Origin: an uncultured Rikenellaceae bacterium
Lineage (GTDB): Bacteria > Bacteroidota > Bacteroidia > Bacteroidales > Rikenellaceae
Assembly: GCA_946486375.1 (NCBI GenBank)
Contig: CAMLTW010000001.1
Coordinates: forward strand, 248,001-312,000
DNA length: 64,000 nt
Direction: 5' to 3'
Position numbers and translations under genes: made by a program
In this document: positions 1-7,657 of the stretch, in pieces
Layout: each line of letters starts with the position of its first letter
Numbering within the stretch: position 1 is the stretch's first letter
Notes under the pieces: model-generated
The model's database searches: none
Seen by the model: the letters and a program-made list of their open reading frames with translations, nothing else
What the model was told of the DNA's origin: nothing

Positions 1-24
1 CGATATGGTAAATTTGTTTTTCAT
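1..24 (-). CDS. Start of a minus-strand gene cut by the window edge
   Basis: Only eight codons are visible, reading MKNKFTIS from an ATG at 24. The start lies 23 bases beyond the stop of the preceding lipoprotein gene on the same strand, so this is probably the next gene of the fimbrial operon. The charged then hydrophobic beginning would suit a signal peptide, but no function can be read from eight residues. Confidence 0.55.
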
Positions 25-47
25 CGGAAAAAGCGTTTAGTTGTCGG

Positions 48-1013
48 TTATTCCCACGGCCCCGTGTCCCCTTCCGTGGTTTCGGTGATGGGGGCCGTTT
101 CGGTGGTGATCCCAATGAACTGGTGGCTGACGGTGAGCCAAAGTGTGATTTCCAGGCGCATGTTCCGTCCCAGAGGGGCGGTTATTTCGTTGTTCAGGAC
201 GGGATAACCCGATCCCGTTTTCGGCGTGAGGGTCGTGCTGACGGTGAGATTTTGTCCTGCCTGGGGCGGAAAGACGAACGGCCCGGTCAGCAGGGCGAAT
301 CCGTCGTCGGTGATGTTTTCGGCCGTCGGCTCCGGAAAATCATGGCGGATGCTGCCGGTTCCTTCGCTTCCCGCAAGGCCCAGCCTGTTGCCCGCTCCGG
401 CGATTTCCATCCGGATCCGGCCGATGTTCTGAAGGATGTCGGAATCCTGCGCGTAGGGGAGTTCCCGGTAGGCGCTGCCGTCGTAATAACCCCGTTTCAG
501 CAGCAGCACGATCTGTCCCACCGCTCTTTTCAGCTTGCACCGGATGGTGTCGGAAGCCGGGAGGGTATAGACCGAATCCGGGTTTTCCGTCGGATCCTGA
601 AAGTAGACTTCATCCGCCGGAAGGAGGTAGCCCGGATTGTCCGGATCGGATTTGGCCGCTATGCGGAAGTCGTCGAAACCCGTGGTCCCTGCTTGGGGAA
701 CGGCGACCGGCTCGGTGTTCCGGAACGGCGATTTCAGGAAAAGGAATTTATATTTTCCGACCGGCAGTTGTACGGACAACCGTCCGTCCGCATCCCATCC
801 GCCGTCGAGTGTTTTTACGTAGACGAAATTTCCCGCCTTTTCCCCGAAAACTTGTACGGAGATATCGCTGTTTTCCGCTGCGAAAGCGACCGGAACCGTT
901 TTGGTCGGGGACGGGATCGGTTCGTCTTCCCCGCCCGCTGCGGATTCCCGTTCCCGGCTGCAGGCCGAAAACAGCAGCAGCGCCAGCGTCGATATGTAAA
1001 CAGTGCGTAACAT
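48..1013 (-). CDS. Fimbrillin-like lipoprotein (possible FimB/Mfa2-type anchor or minor subunit)
   Basis: The product is 321 residues. It begins with a lipoprotein signal whose lipobox ends at Cys18 (LLFSAC), so the mature protein should be lipidated and carried to the outer membrane. The rest is a beta-rich, threonine- and proline-rich domain like the FimA/FimB/Mfa families of Bacteroidales type V fimbriae. I chose the ATG at 1013 because it puts the signal peptide at the N terminus; an upstream TTG at 1055 would add a charged leader. It lies 120 bases downstream of the larger fimbrillin gene, the position expected of an anchor or minor subunit. Fimbrial family membership is fairly secure; whether it anchors, caps or polymerises cannot be decided from the sequence. 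Confidence 0.7.
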   Translation of the reverse strand: MLRTVYISTLALLLFSACSRERESAAGGEDEPIPSPTKTVPVAFAAENSDISVQVFGEKAGNFVYVKTLDGGWDADGRLSVQLPVGKYKFLFLKSPFRNTEPVAVPQAGTTGFDDFRIAAKSDPDNPGYLLPADEVYFQDPTENPDSVYTLPASDTIRCKLKRAVGQIVLLLKRGYYDGSAYRELPYAQDSDILQNIGRIRMEIAGAGNRLGLAGSEGTGSIRHDFPEPTAENITDDGFALLTGPFVFPPQAGQNLTVSTTLTPKTGSGYPVLNNEITAPLGRNMRLEITLWLTVSHQFIGITTETAPITETTEGDTGPWE

Positions 1014-1062
1014 GGCATGCGATTTAGTTCGTTCCGGTTTGCGACCGGCAAGCAATAAAAAA

Positions 1063-1119
1063 GGGGAAAACGGCGCGGGCGGCCCCGGTTCCGGAACGGC
1101 TTTTCCGTCCGTTTTCCCC
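1063..1119 (-). terminator. Hairpin with T-run between the two fimbrillin genes
   Basis: Eleven-base perfect arms at 1063-1073 and 1109-1119 enclose a GC-rich interior with its own small CCGG hairpin. On the minus strand the stem is followed by TTTTTTATT. It lies just after the 379-residue fimbrillin gene and inside the presumed operon, so it may act as a partial terminator. Confidence 0.6.
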
Positions 1120-1133
1120 GTGAACGATATGAT

Positions 1134-2273
1134 TTATTTTATTTCTCCTTCTATCTTGTTGGTGCCGTCCCATACCGTGTCCACCGTCACGCCCAGTTCG
1201 GCGCCCGTCGTAAATACGTTGTCTCCCAGAACATGTATTTTGACCAGTGTCACCTTGTTCTTTTCCAGCGGCAGCAGCGGCAGGTTGTCGATCGTCCGGG
1301 CTTCGCCGTTCGCCGACGTGAGTACCAGCGTCAGTCCCGTCGTAGCGGTATTGTCGTCGTTGGGAATCAGGTAGGCTCCGTGCACATGGGCGGAACCGTC
1401 GATGATGTCCGTCTGCTGGATGTTGTCATAGGAAACGTATCCGTTCTCCCCGACCGCCAGAGCATCGCCCGACCCCATCGTGACGGCCTTGTTCAGGTCG
1501 GCCACTTCGTAATCGGTATTGAAGGTAGCCGCTCCGGAAGCGGGTGCGATCCGTTTTCCCACCAGGTTCATGGTGTTGTTCACTCCCGTGAACTGCATCT
1601 GGATTTTGGTCGGAAGGGCATCTCCGAAAACGTTCTTTCCCTTGATCGGCGTGTAAGCGTTCGTTGCCGGGTCTTTGGTGGCGCGGATGAACAGGATGTC
1701 CACGCGCGACACGGCCCGTTTCAGCGTAGCCGTGACGGGCTTGTTCGGAACGGATGTTTTCAGCCCCATGTCGTAGGAAGGAAGGTCTGCGTAAGCGCGG
1801 CTTTCCGTGAAGATGGCCGGCAGGGTGCTTCCGGTGTGGGTGATGCCGAGCGTTTCCGACAGCGCGGTGGTTGCGTCGATGGTCGGCCAGGAGTAGTTGC
1901 CGGGTGCCTTCATTCCATAGGTAGGAATGAATTTGTAGGTTCCGATGGGAATCTGCACTTCTCCGGACAAGGAGTTCGTCGAAGTGTTCAGGTTCAGGCT
2001 ATCCATCGGAATATCCTGTGCGTACAGGTAACTGGTGCCTCCGTCCGTCGTTTTGAAGGCCAGGATCCGGAAGTTGTTTTTGTCATACTGCGGAATGACG
2101 GCTTTGGTGATGGCTTCCTGTTGCACGACGGGAACTTCCATCTGGAAGCTGGCACGGGTCATCCCCGGTGCTGCGTCCGGCCCTGGTGCGGGAGCGGTCG
2201 TGTCTCCTTCCTGCTTGGAACAACCGGCCAGCGCAACAGCGGCTGCGGCCAGCCATAAGTACGTTTTTTTCAT
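1134..2273 (-). CDS. Major fimbrillin-like lipoprotein (FimA/Mfa1 type)
   Basis: This 379-residue protein starts with a lipoprotein signal ending at Cys18 (ALAGC). A proline/alanine linker follows, then an arginine at residue 40 (MTR before ASFQ). In Porphyromonas, FimA and Mfa1 are exported as lipoproteins and an Arg-specific protease removes the N-terminal strand to allow strand-exchange polymerisation; Arg40 is in the right place for such a cut, which is inference here. The remaining ~340 residues are beta-rich with few cysteines. The gene lies 47 bases after the DUF3868 gene and is followed by a T-run hairpin. Size and operon position suggest the main structural subunit of a type V pilus. 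Confidence 0.75.
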   Translation of the reverse strand: MKKTYLWLAAAAVALAGCSKQEGDTTAPAPGPDAAPGMTRASFQMEVPVVQQEAITKAVIPQYDKNNFRILAFKTTDGGTSYLYAQDIPMDSLNLNTSTNSLSGEVQIPIGTYKFIPTYGMKAPGNYSWPTIDATTALSETLGITHTGSTLPAIFTESRAYADLPSYDMGLKTSVPNKPVTATLKRAVSRVDILFIRATKDPATNAYTPIKGKNVFGDALPTKIQMQFTGVNNTMNLVGKRIAPASGAATFNTDYEVADLNKAVTMGSGDALAVGENGYVSYDNIQQTDIIDGSAHVHGAYLIPNDDNTATTGLTLVLTSANGEARTIDNLPLLPLEKNKVTLVKIHVLGDNVFTTGAELGVTVDTVWDGTNKIEGEIK

Positions 2274-2320
2274 TTTTAAATCGTTATTAGTTAATGAGTT
2301 GTTATGGGAATAAAGTCATG

Positions 2321-3751
2321 CTATTCTTTGCTTTCGATGTCCTGCAGGTTGTAGGCCGCTTCCGCGGAACCTGCGGCCCGGGCCTTTTGGAAGTAGGGAA
2401 TCGCTTCCCGGACGCGGCCTTCCTTCACCAGCAGCACGCCCAAATTGTTGAAGGCGATCGGATTGTTCCGGATGCGTTCCAGGTAGGCGCGCGCCGCCTG
2501 CAGGTTTCCCTGTTCCAGCGCCACCGCCGCCATGTTGTTGTTGGCCACGGGATCGTCCGGAAAGAGTTCCGAAGCGGTTTGGAATACCCGGTTGAACTCC
2601 GGAGACCCCTTCGGATAGGTTTGAGCGATGAGATAAAGTTCGTTCAGACTGAGCTGACGCGGTTTGGTGTCCAGTATCCGTTTGCCCTCTTCCACCGTGA
2701 AGGGAACCACCGTGTAGTCGATCTTGTAGTCCACCCGACGGAGCGACGGATAAACGTCGTGCAACAGCATCCGGTAAGTGGCTCCGCCGTCGAGCGCCCG
2801 GATTTCGGCGTCGCGGGCATCCGGATTTTCCGTGTGGGCGATGATGTCCAGCACCTGTGTCCGGTAAGGGATGTCGGAAGCTTCCACCCACCGTCGCACG
2901 CCTTCCCAGTCTTCCGGCACCGAATGGGTGATGAACAGGGACGGATCGGGGTGGAATTTATCGGCGATATAGTTTTTCATGGCTTCCGTCCGGTTTTGCG
3001 AAAGCCGCGTGTTGTAGGCGTAGGTGCCTTCCGGAGAGGCATATCCCGTCAGCCGGATGGCGGTGGGAGCGGTATTCTTATCGTGAAGTATGTTTTCCGT
3101 CAGCCGGTCCATTTTGGCCAGTTCCGCCGCATTGTTGTCGAAATCGGGCTGGATTTCGTACCGGGCCACCACGAAATGAATGTAGGCCGTAACCTGTTCC
3201 TCGCGTTTTTTGACCGCTTCGGCTTCCGGGACGATGAACATCGCCCGCGGGGCATACACGGGGGCCAGCCGGTCGAGGGCGACCACGGCCAGTTTCTTGT
3301 AACAGCCGGGGCAGCCGTAGACCTCCTGCATCAGTTCGAGACGGGAACCGTACATCCAGTCTTCGAAGGGCAGGGACTGTCGGTAGTCCACCACCGGATT
3401 GCGGTACTTGTCCTGCACGACGGTCAGATACGGATCGGAAAAGAGCGTTTCTTCGTCGTAGAGACGGGCCATCCTCCGGTTCATCTTGTCGCGGATCGTC
3501 CCCGGAAGCAGGATGTAGGGCAGTCGGACGGTATCCTGCCGGCGGATCAGCACCGGCTGAATCTTCAGCTGGTCGTTGGGCCGGATCTCCAGACCGCTGC
3601 CGTCCAGCGTGAAATTCACCTGCAGACGGTCCCCGGTCCTTTCCACCTGTGCATGGATGACTTCCAGGTTTCCGACGATGTTTTCCTGCGCATGCCCGTC
3701 GGATGCGGTCAGCAGGAACAAGGCGATGAGCGATAGGTAGATGTTTCTCAT
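2321..3751 (-). CDS. DUF3868 family protein with OmpA-like and TPR regions
   Basis: The 476-residue product opens with a cleavable signal peptide (hydrophobic residues 5-16, then DGHAQ). The N-terminal half is the DUF3868-type region. Around residues 200-330 there is an OmpA-C-like segment with the LTGYASPEGTYAYN pattern typical of peptidoglycan-binding domains, and the last ~110 residues form two or three TPR-like helix pairs. Such proteins accompany DUF3575 proteins in Bacteroidales fimbrial loci and are likely to tether the assembly machinery to the wall. The ATG at 3751 was preferred because it begins the signal peptide; the frame is open further upstream into the DUF3575 gene. It begins 11 bases after that gene's stop. 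Confidence 0.75.
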   Translation of the reverse strand: MRNIYLSLIALFLLTASDGHAQENIVGNLEVIHAQVERTGDRLQVNFTLDGSGLEIRPNDQLKIQPVLIRRQDTVRLPYILLPGTIRDKMNRRMARLYDEETLFSDPYLTVVQDKYRNPVVDYRQSLPFEDWMYGSRLELMQEVYGCPGCYKKLAVVALDRLAPVYAPRAMFIVPEAEAVKKREEQVTAYIHFVVARYEIQPDFDNNAAELAKMDRLTENILHDKNTAPTAIRLTGYASPEGTYAYNTRLSQNRTEAMKNYIADKFHPDPSLFITHSVPEDWEGVRRWVEASDIPYRTQVLDIIAHTENPDARDAEIRALDGGATYRMLLHDVYPSLRRVDYKIDYTVVPFTVEEGKRILDTKPRQLSLNELYLIAQTYPKGSPEFNRVFQTASELFPDDPVANNNMAAVALEQGNLQAARAYLERIRNNPIAFNNLGVLLVKEGRVREAIPYFQKARAAGSAEAAYNLQDIESKE

Positions 3752-3762
3752 TTCCGTCCGTT

Positions 3763-4317
3763 TTATTTGATGATGTAAACGATGGTGATGCCGATTTTGG
3801 TAGGCCCCCAGTAGTTCCGTCCTTTTTCCCGGATAACCGTTCCGCATTCGGCGATGGGATACTTCTTGTCATGCAGCCGGGCATATCCCACGCCCAGCGT
3901 GGCTTCGAGGTTCCACCGGTTGTTCAGGATCCACTGATAGCCATAGGAAATCCCGCCTCCGTAAAGGTGGCCCTGGTAACGGTGATGCCTCAGGTTGTGG
4001 TTGAAGCCGATGCCTCCGAAATTGTATTCCGCGTAATGGCCGTGAACGCCGATGAAGTGTCCGTTGAACCGTTCGCAGAACCAGTAGCGGAATTCGGGCT
4101 GCACGAGCCAGTGCTTCCACCGTACCTTGCCGAACTTCCAGGGGATGTAGTTCCCGGAGGCGTCCAGCGTCCAACGGGTGCCCAGGCCGATTTCCACTCC
4201 GGCATTCAGGGTCGTGGTCAGATCGTACAACAGGTTGTTCTTGACCGCGAATTTCTGGCCGAAGGAAACGCCGGTGATTCCGAGCGTAAAAATCAGTATC
4301 GCTAAAATCTTTTTCAT
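3763..4317 (-). CDS. DUF3575 family outer-membrane-associated protein
   Basis: The product is 184 residues with a signal peptide (MKKILAILIFTLGITGVSFG followed by Q). The mature part is rich in aromatic residues, histidine and glycine in short alternating strands, as in a small beta-barrel, and matches the DUF3575 family by its NNLLYDLTTTLNAGVEIGLG opening. It is the first gene of the fimbrial operon, immediately followed by the DUF3868 gene; this pairing is common in Bacteroidales fimbrial loci. Its exact role, perhaps as an outer-membrane component of pilus assembly, is not established. About 640 bases without a gene lie upstream. Confidence 0.75.
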   Translation of the reverse strand: MKKILAILIFTLGITGVSFGQKFAVKNNLLYDLTTTLNAGVEIGLGTRWTLDASGNYIPWKFGKVRWKHWLVQPEFRYWFCERFNGHFIGVHGHYAEYNFGGIGFNHNLRHHRYQGHLYGGGISYGYQWILNNRWNLEATLGVGYARLHDKKYPIAECGTVIREKGRNYWGPTKIGITIVYIIK

Positions 4318-4523
4318 ATCTGTTTATGCTTTGGCATCGACGCGTATAAACCGGTGTCCGGAGCGGCGGGTACGGCGATCTTTTCTTCGGGCGGCATTGG
4401 CACCGGGGTATCGGGGAAATTGCAAATTGTGTACAAAAAGCAGCTTATTCCGACTGAACTGTACGATTCGGATATGCGACGATGAATTTTATAATGGCTG
4501 AAAATGTTGTTTAAAGGATTGTT

Positions 4524-4706
4524 AATTAATGATATATGTTGTTTGGTTGGTGGCTGTTCGTGCGATTGAGAAAGACTGAAAAAGTCATGGCGCAGGCTAA
4601 GGACGATTAAAACAAGTGCTTTTATGGGTTAATTTGTTGATATAATGTGTTTTAGGTGGAATTTTTGATGGTGTTTTGATGGTAGTGACACATATGATTA
4701 TTAATT
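4524..4706. repeat. Imperfect inverted repeat flanking a 152-base AT-rich segment
   Basis: The left arm AATTAATGATATATG (4524-4538) and the right arm CATATGATTATTAATT (4691-4706) are reverse complements except for one mismatch and one extra base. Both arms are AT-rich, so chance similarity is possible. Confidence 0.35.
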
Positions 4707-4940
4707 GTCGTAATTAGGCCGGAGCGGGAAGCGGAATAGAAAAATGTTCCGGATGACAGGGTAGCAGATTGTCAGGGTGTCGAATGAAGAAATGTCTTGC
4801 ACAAAATGCCATCCTGACGAGAACGGTGACAACCCGTCGGGAAAAACGGGACGGCATTTCTTTTGTGAGATCATCCGTGAAGGCCGATGCTCCGGAGCGG
4901 GGCGGAAAGCCGAAAAATCGCGTGTTTAACCGAATTAAAT

Positions 4941-4947
4941 AAGGAGG
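4941..4947 (+). promoter_or_regulatory. Strong Shine-Dalgarno sequence for hsp20
   Basis: AAGGAGG ends eight bases before the ATG at 4956. Most genes in this window lack such a site, so this one stands out and fixes the start codon. Confidence 0.7.
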
Positions 4948-4955
4948 ACAAAGTC

Positions 4956-5384
4956 ATGATGCCAGTCAGAAGAAACACCAATTGGTTGCCGGGTATTTTC
5001 AATGATTTCTTCGGAAACGAATGGTTGCAGAAATCGGCGGTTTCCACGCCGGCCGTCAACATCTTCGAAACGGAAAGGGACTACCGGATCGAAGTGGCCG
5101 CACCGGGACTGACCAAGGACGATTTCGAGATCAAAATCGACGAGGACAACGAACTGGTCGTGTCAATGCAGAAGAAGGAAGAACGGAAAGAAGGCGAAAG
5201 AAACGGTCGCTACCTGCGGCGTGAATTCACGCAGACCCAGTTCCAGCAGCGGATGATCCTGCCCGACGATGTGGAAAAGGAAAAAATCCGGGCGAAGGTG
5301 GAAAACGGGGTACTGACGATCGACATTCCCAAACGGATCGAAGTCCGGGAAAAGCCGAGTACCCGGAAGATCGAAATCCGGTAG
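4956..5384 (+). CDS. hsp20: Small heat shock protein (Hsp20/alpha-crystallin family)
   Basis: This 142-residue cytoplasmic chaperone should bind unfolding proteins and hold them for refolding by ATP-dependent chaperones. The alpha-crystallin domain spans about residues 32-130: it opens with TPAVNIFETERDYRIEVAAP, carries the conserved GLTKDDFEIKID strand, and closes with the signature NGVLTIDIPK. The IEIR tail resembles the I-x-I oligomerisation motif. Length is usual for bacterial Hsp20. The ATG at 4956 was chosen because it follows AAGGAGG; the frame is open further upstream without a ribosome site. The gene is monocistronic, ends at a strong terminator shared with convergent tpx, and no CIRCE element was seen upstream. 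Confidence 0.95.
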   Translation: MMPVRRNTNWLPGIFNDFFGNEWLQKSAVSTPAVNIFETERDYRIEVAAPGLTKDDFEIKIDEDNELVVSMQKKEERKEGERNGRYLRREFTQTQFQQRMILPDDVEKEKIRAKVENGVLTIDIPKRIEVREKPSTRKIEIR

Positions 5385-5410
5385 CGGAAGAAAATCGAAG
5401 GAACGCGAAA

Positions 5411-5439
5411 GGCGTCGCCCGGGAGGGCGACGCCTTTTT
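5411..5439. terminator. Strong terminator between hsp20 and tpx
   Basis: A perfect 10-bp stem (5411-5420 with 5425-5434) closes a GGGA loop and is followed by TTTTT. The left side is preceded by AAA, so the hairpin can serve both convergent genes. Confidence 0.9.
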
Positions 5440-5486
5440 CAGGAGATTCGGAAAACGCCGAAAAGGAAGCGGCCCGAGAGGGAAAG

Positions 5487-6023
5487 CTATGCCGTTTTTT
5501 CGGCGGCTCCCGCTTCCTCCAGCAATTCTTTGACCGCATCCATCGCCCGGTCGTAATCGACGTGTTCCCGAACCTGGGGAGCGTATTCGATGTAACGGAT
5601 GATGCCTTTCCGGTCGATGACCACGATCCCGCGGGAAAGGAGGCGCAGTTCTTTCAGGATGAAGCCGTATTTGCGGCCGAAATCCATTTCCCGGTAGTCG
5701 GAGTAGACGTGTCCGTTTTCGATGCCTTCGGCCGCGCAGAAACGTTTCTGCGCGAAAGGCAGATCGGCGGAAATCGACAGCAGGACGACGTCGTCGCCCA
5801 AACGGGAAATTTTTTTGTAAAAGTGTTTGGTCTGCAGGGCGCAGACGGAGGTGTCGATCGAAGGAAAGACGCTGATGATCCGGATTTTGTCGGCGAACTC
5901 GTCGGAAGACACTTCCTCCAGGTTTTCGTCGACGACGGTGAATTCCGGAGCTTTGTCTCCCGCTTCCCGGTGTTTGCCTTCGAGGGTCAGTTCCCTGTCC
6001 CCGAAGAGGACTGTTCTGTGCAT
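5487..6023 (-). CDS. tpx: Thiol peroxidase (Tpx-type peroxiredoxin)
   Basis: Tpx reduces hydrogen peroxide and alkyl hydroperoxides using thioredoxin-derived electrons. The 178-residue product has the atypical 2-Cys arrangement: peroxidatic Cys61 in the motif FPSIDTSVC and resolving Cys96 in RFCAAEGIEN. The C-terminal REHVDYDRAMDAV segment is typical of the family. It is slightly longer than the usual ~165 residues because of an acidic and alanine-rich tail. It is transcribed away from ssb and converges on hsp20, with which it shares a terminator. No regulator site is visible upstream. The assignment is secure from the two cysteine motifs. Confidence 0.95.
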   Translation of the reverse strand: MHRTVLFGDRELTLEGKHREAGDKAPEFTVVDENLEEVSSDEFADKIRIISVFPSIDTSVCALQTKHFYKKISRLGDDVVLLSISADLPFAQKRFCAAEGIENGHVYSDYREMDFGRKYGFILKELRLLSRGIVVIDRKGIIRYIEYAPQVREHVDYDRAMDAVKELLEEAGAAEKTA

Positions 6024-6178
6024 GGCTGTTTCGTTTTAGGAATTGTTATCCGGAAGCGCGGCAAGTTCGGTGCCAGCTGCCGGGAGGAAGGCTTTTTCGG
6101 GTGGTCGTACAAGGTTGCGGGGAGGCGGAAAAAAGGATGATAAATACGTCCGTTCCGCATCGGAAAGTTTGCCCGGTT

Positions 6179-6210
6179 TTTGCTGAAACCATAAAAAATC
6201 GCTATCTTGC
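6179..6210 (+). promoter_or_regulatory. Bacteroidetes-type promoter of ssb
   Basis: TTTG at 6179-6182 is followed after 20 bases by TATCTTGC at 6203-6210, close to the TAnnTTTG consensus. The ssb start codon is 27 bases downstream. Confidence 0.7.
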
Positions 6211-6236
6211 AGTCACAAACAAGGAAACAAACGATT

Positions 6237-6746
6237 ATGGTAAATAAGGTGATTTTGATCGGGAACGTCGGAATGGATCCCGAAATACGCGTGCTCGAAG
6301 GAGGGACGAAAGTAGCCCGTCTGCGTATCGCCACCACCGAGCGGATTTATAACCCGGCTACGCAGGAAAGGCGCGATCATACGGAATGGCATACGGTGAC
6401 CCTGTGGCGCGGACTGGCCGAAGTGGCCGACCGGTATGTCAAGAAGGGATCGCAGGTCTATGTGGAAGGGAAAATCCGTTCGCGGGAATGGGAAGACGAA
6501 GCGACGCATACCAAACGGTATGCCATCGAAATCGTAGCGGACAATTTCAACCTGCTGGGTCGCCGGGACAGCAATTCTTCCGGCGGCGGAGGTGAAAGTT
6601 CGGGACAGGGGTATCAGGGAAGCGGAAGCCAGGCATCTTCCGGGCCGCGTCCTTATGTGGCTCCCCAGCAGAACTCCGTACCCCAGCAACCGGATGCCGA
6701 TCCGTACGGGACTTCCGGCGACGATGCGGACGATCTTCCGTTCTGA
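6237..6746 (+). CDS. ssb: Single-stranded DNA-binding protein
   Basis: SSB coats single-stranded DNA during replication, repair and recombination and recruits partners through its C-terminal tip. The 169-residue product has the OB fold in the first ~105 residues (MVNKVILIGNVGMDPEIR, then EWHTVTLWRGLAEVADRYV and KGSQVYVEGKIRSREWED). A glycine/serine/glutamine-rich disordered linker follows, and the protein ends in DDADDLPF, the acidic tip used for partner binding. The ATG at 6237 sits 27 bases after a good promoter; an upstream in-frame TTG or other start would overlap the promoter. It is monocistronic, with a terminator hairpin about 80 bases after the stop. Confidence 0.97.
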   Translation: MVNKVILIGNVGMDPEIRVLEGGTKVARLRIATTERIYNPATQERRDHTEWHTVTLWRGLAEVADRYVKKGSQVYVEGKIRSREWEDEATHTKRYAIEIVADNFNLLGRRDSNSSGGGGESSGQGYQGSGSQASSGPRPYVAPQQNSVPQQPDADPYGTSGDDADDLPF

Positions 6747-6825
6747 CGGTTCGGTTTGGACGGGCGTGGCACCGGATTCTTTCCTCTAAGGAAAGAATTG
6801 TCCGATAAGGCCGGGATGTACGATT

Positions 6826-6864
6826 TCACCCTTCCCTCAGCGTGCTGAAGGAGGGGTGATTTTC
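6826..6864 (+). terminator. Terminator downstream of ssb
   Basis: Outer arms TCACCC (6826-6831) and GGGTGA (6854-6859) continue inward with one A-C mismatch to a CAG/CTG tip. The hairpin is followed by TTTTCATTT. Confidence 0.75.
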
Positions 6865-6931
6865 ATTTACAGAGACGTGTTGGAAGCCTCCTTCTGCGAT
6901 TCGAATGGCAGGGATTCGTCGGCTTGAAAAT

Positions 6932-7561
6932 TTATGCCTCCTGTTTCGGCTGTCCGGAACCCGAACGGGTTTTTTTAGGTTTGGCAGCAGAAGGCGTGGG
7001 GGCCGGTTTTTCGCTCCGCTCCGGTTTCGCAGACGGGGAGCCGGATGAGGTGTTTCGGTTCCGGCTGCGCTGTCTCGGTGCCCGCGAAGACCCGCCGGAA
7101 GACCGGGAAACCGGCTCCGAAGAAAGAGGTTTGTTGATGGAAGGCGTATCCGCGGAAGATGTCCGGATGCCGGTCTTCATGCTGTTCAGGTGATACTCCA
7201 GTGCCCGAACCGAAATCAGGATTTCCCGGATCGAGATGCCCAGCGAAAAGACCAGCAGCAACAGGGCGATCCCGAACGCGTAGACCGCCGTTTTCTGGAG
7301 TCCCACGTAGATCAGGAAGGTGCAGACCACGCACAGCAGCAGGCTGGCTACGCCGAAGATCTGCATGGCACGGGACATGTAAAGACGGCGGCGCAGGTTT
7401 TCGAGCTGCATCCGGGTGATGGGGGAGGGGTGACTTTCGTGTTCCGCCTTCAGGTTCCGGATGACCTGGGCATAAGACAGGAACCGGTTGGTGTAGGCCA
7501 GCATGATCAGCGAAATGGCCGAAAACAGGATCGAAGGAGTGGTGAGTGTCAATTCTTCCAT
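6932..7561 (-). CDS. DUF2721 family membrane protein with a long basic tail
   Basis: The first ~130 of 209 residues match the DUF2721 family: LTTPSILFSAISLIMLAYTN at the start, then two transmembrane helices near residues 66-87 and 90-112. DUF2721 has no assigned biochemical role. From about residue 130 the protein becomes a disordered Ser/Pro/Arg/Lys-rich tail of ~80 residues (for example SRAPRQRSRNRNTSSGSPSA) that is not part of the usual domain. It faces ssb convergently and lies downstream of the MATE gene on the same strand, 96 bases away. The tail could bind nucleic acid or the membrane surface, but that is only a composition argument. Confidence 0.75.
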   Translation of the reverse strand: MEELTLTTPSILFSAISLIMLAYTNRFLSYAQVIRNLKAEHESHPSPITRMQLENLRRRLYMSRAMQIFGVASLLLCVVCTFLIYVGLQKTAVYAFGIALLLLVFSLGISIREILISVRALEYHLNSMKTGIRTSSADTPSINKPLSSEPVSRSSGGSSRAPRQRSRNRNTSSGSPSAKPERSEKPAPTPSAAKPKKTRSGSGQPKQEA

Positions 7562-7657
7562 AAAAAGGTGGTTTAACGGTCGGGAATCAAGAATGATGCC
7601 CTGCCGGGATGAATAATACGATCGGGCCGAAGAAAGGCGGAGTGCCTGCTTCCGGCA

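Larger units (their letters stand above)
4318..4955. other. Long AT-rich intergenic region between the fimbrial operon and hsp20
   Basis: No convincing coding frame is present. The centre (about 4490-4720) is much richer in A+T than the surrounding genes. It contains an imperfect inverted repeat, 4524-4538 against 4691-4706. The hsp20-proximal part holds short inverted pairs such as TGACA at 4754-4758 with TGTCA at 4770-4774. The promoters of both flanking genes must lie here, but no clean TAnnTTTG box with a matching -33 box was found for either. Confidence 0.6.

Noticed and set aside
4780-4820. Sequence resembling a sigma-54 promoter upstream of hsp20
   Set aside because: On the minus strand TGGCA and a GC pair occur, but the GG-to-GC distance is two bases too short for the -24/-12 rule and the direction is wrong for hsp20.
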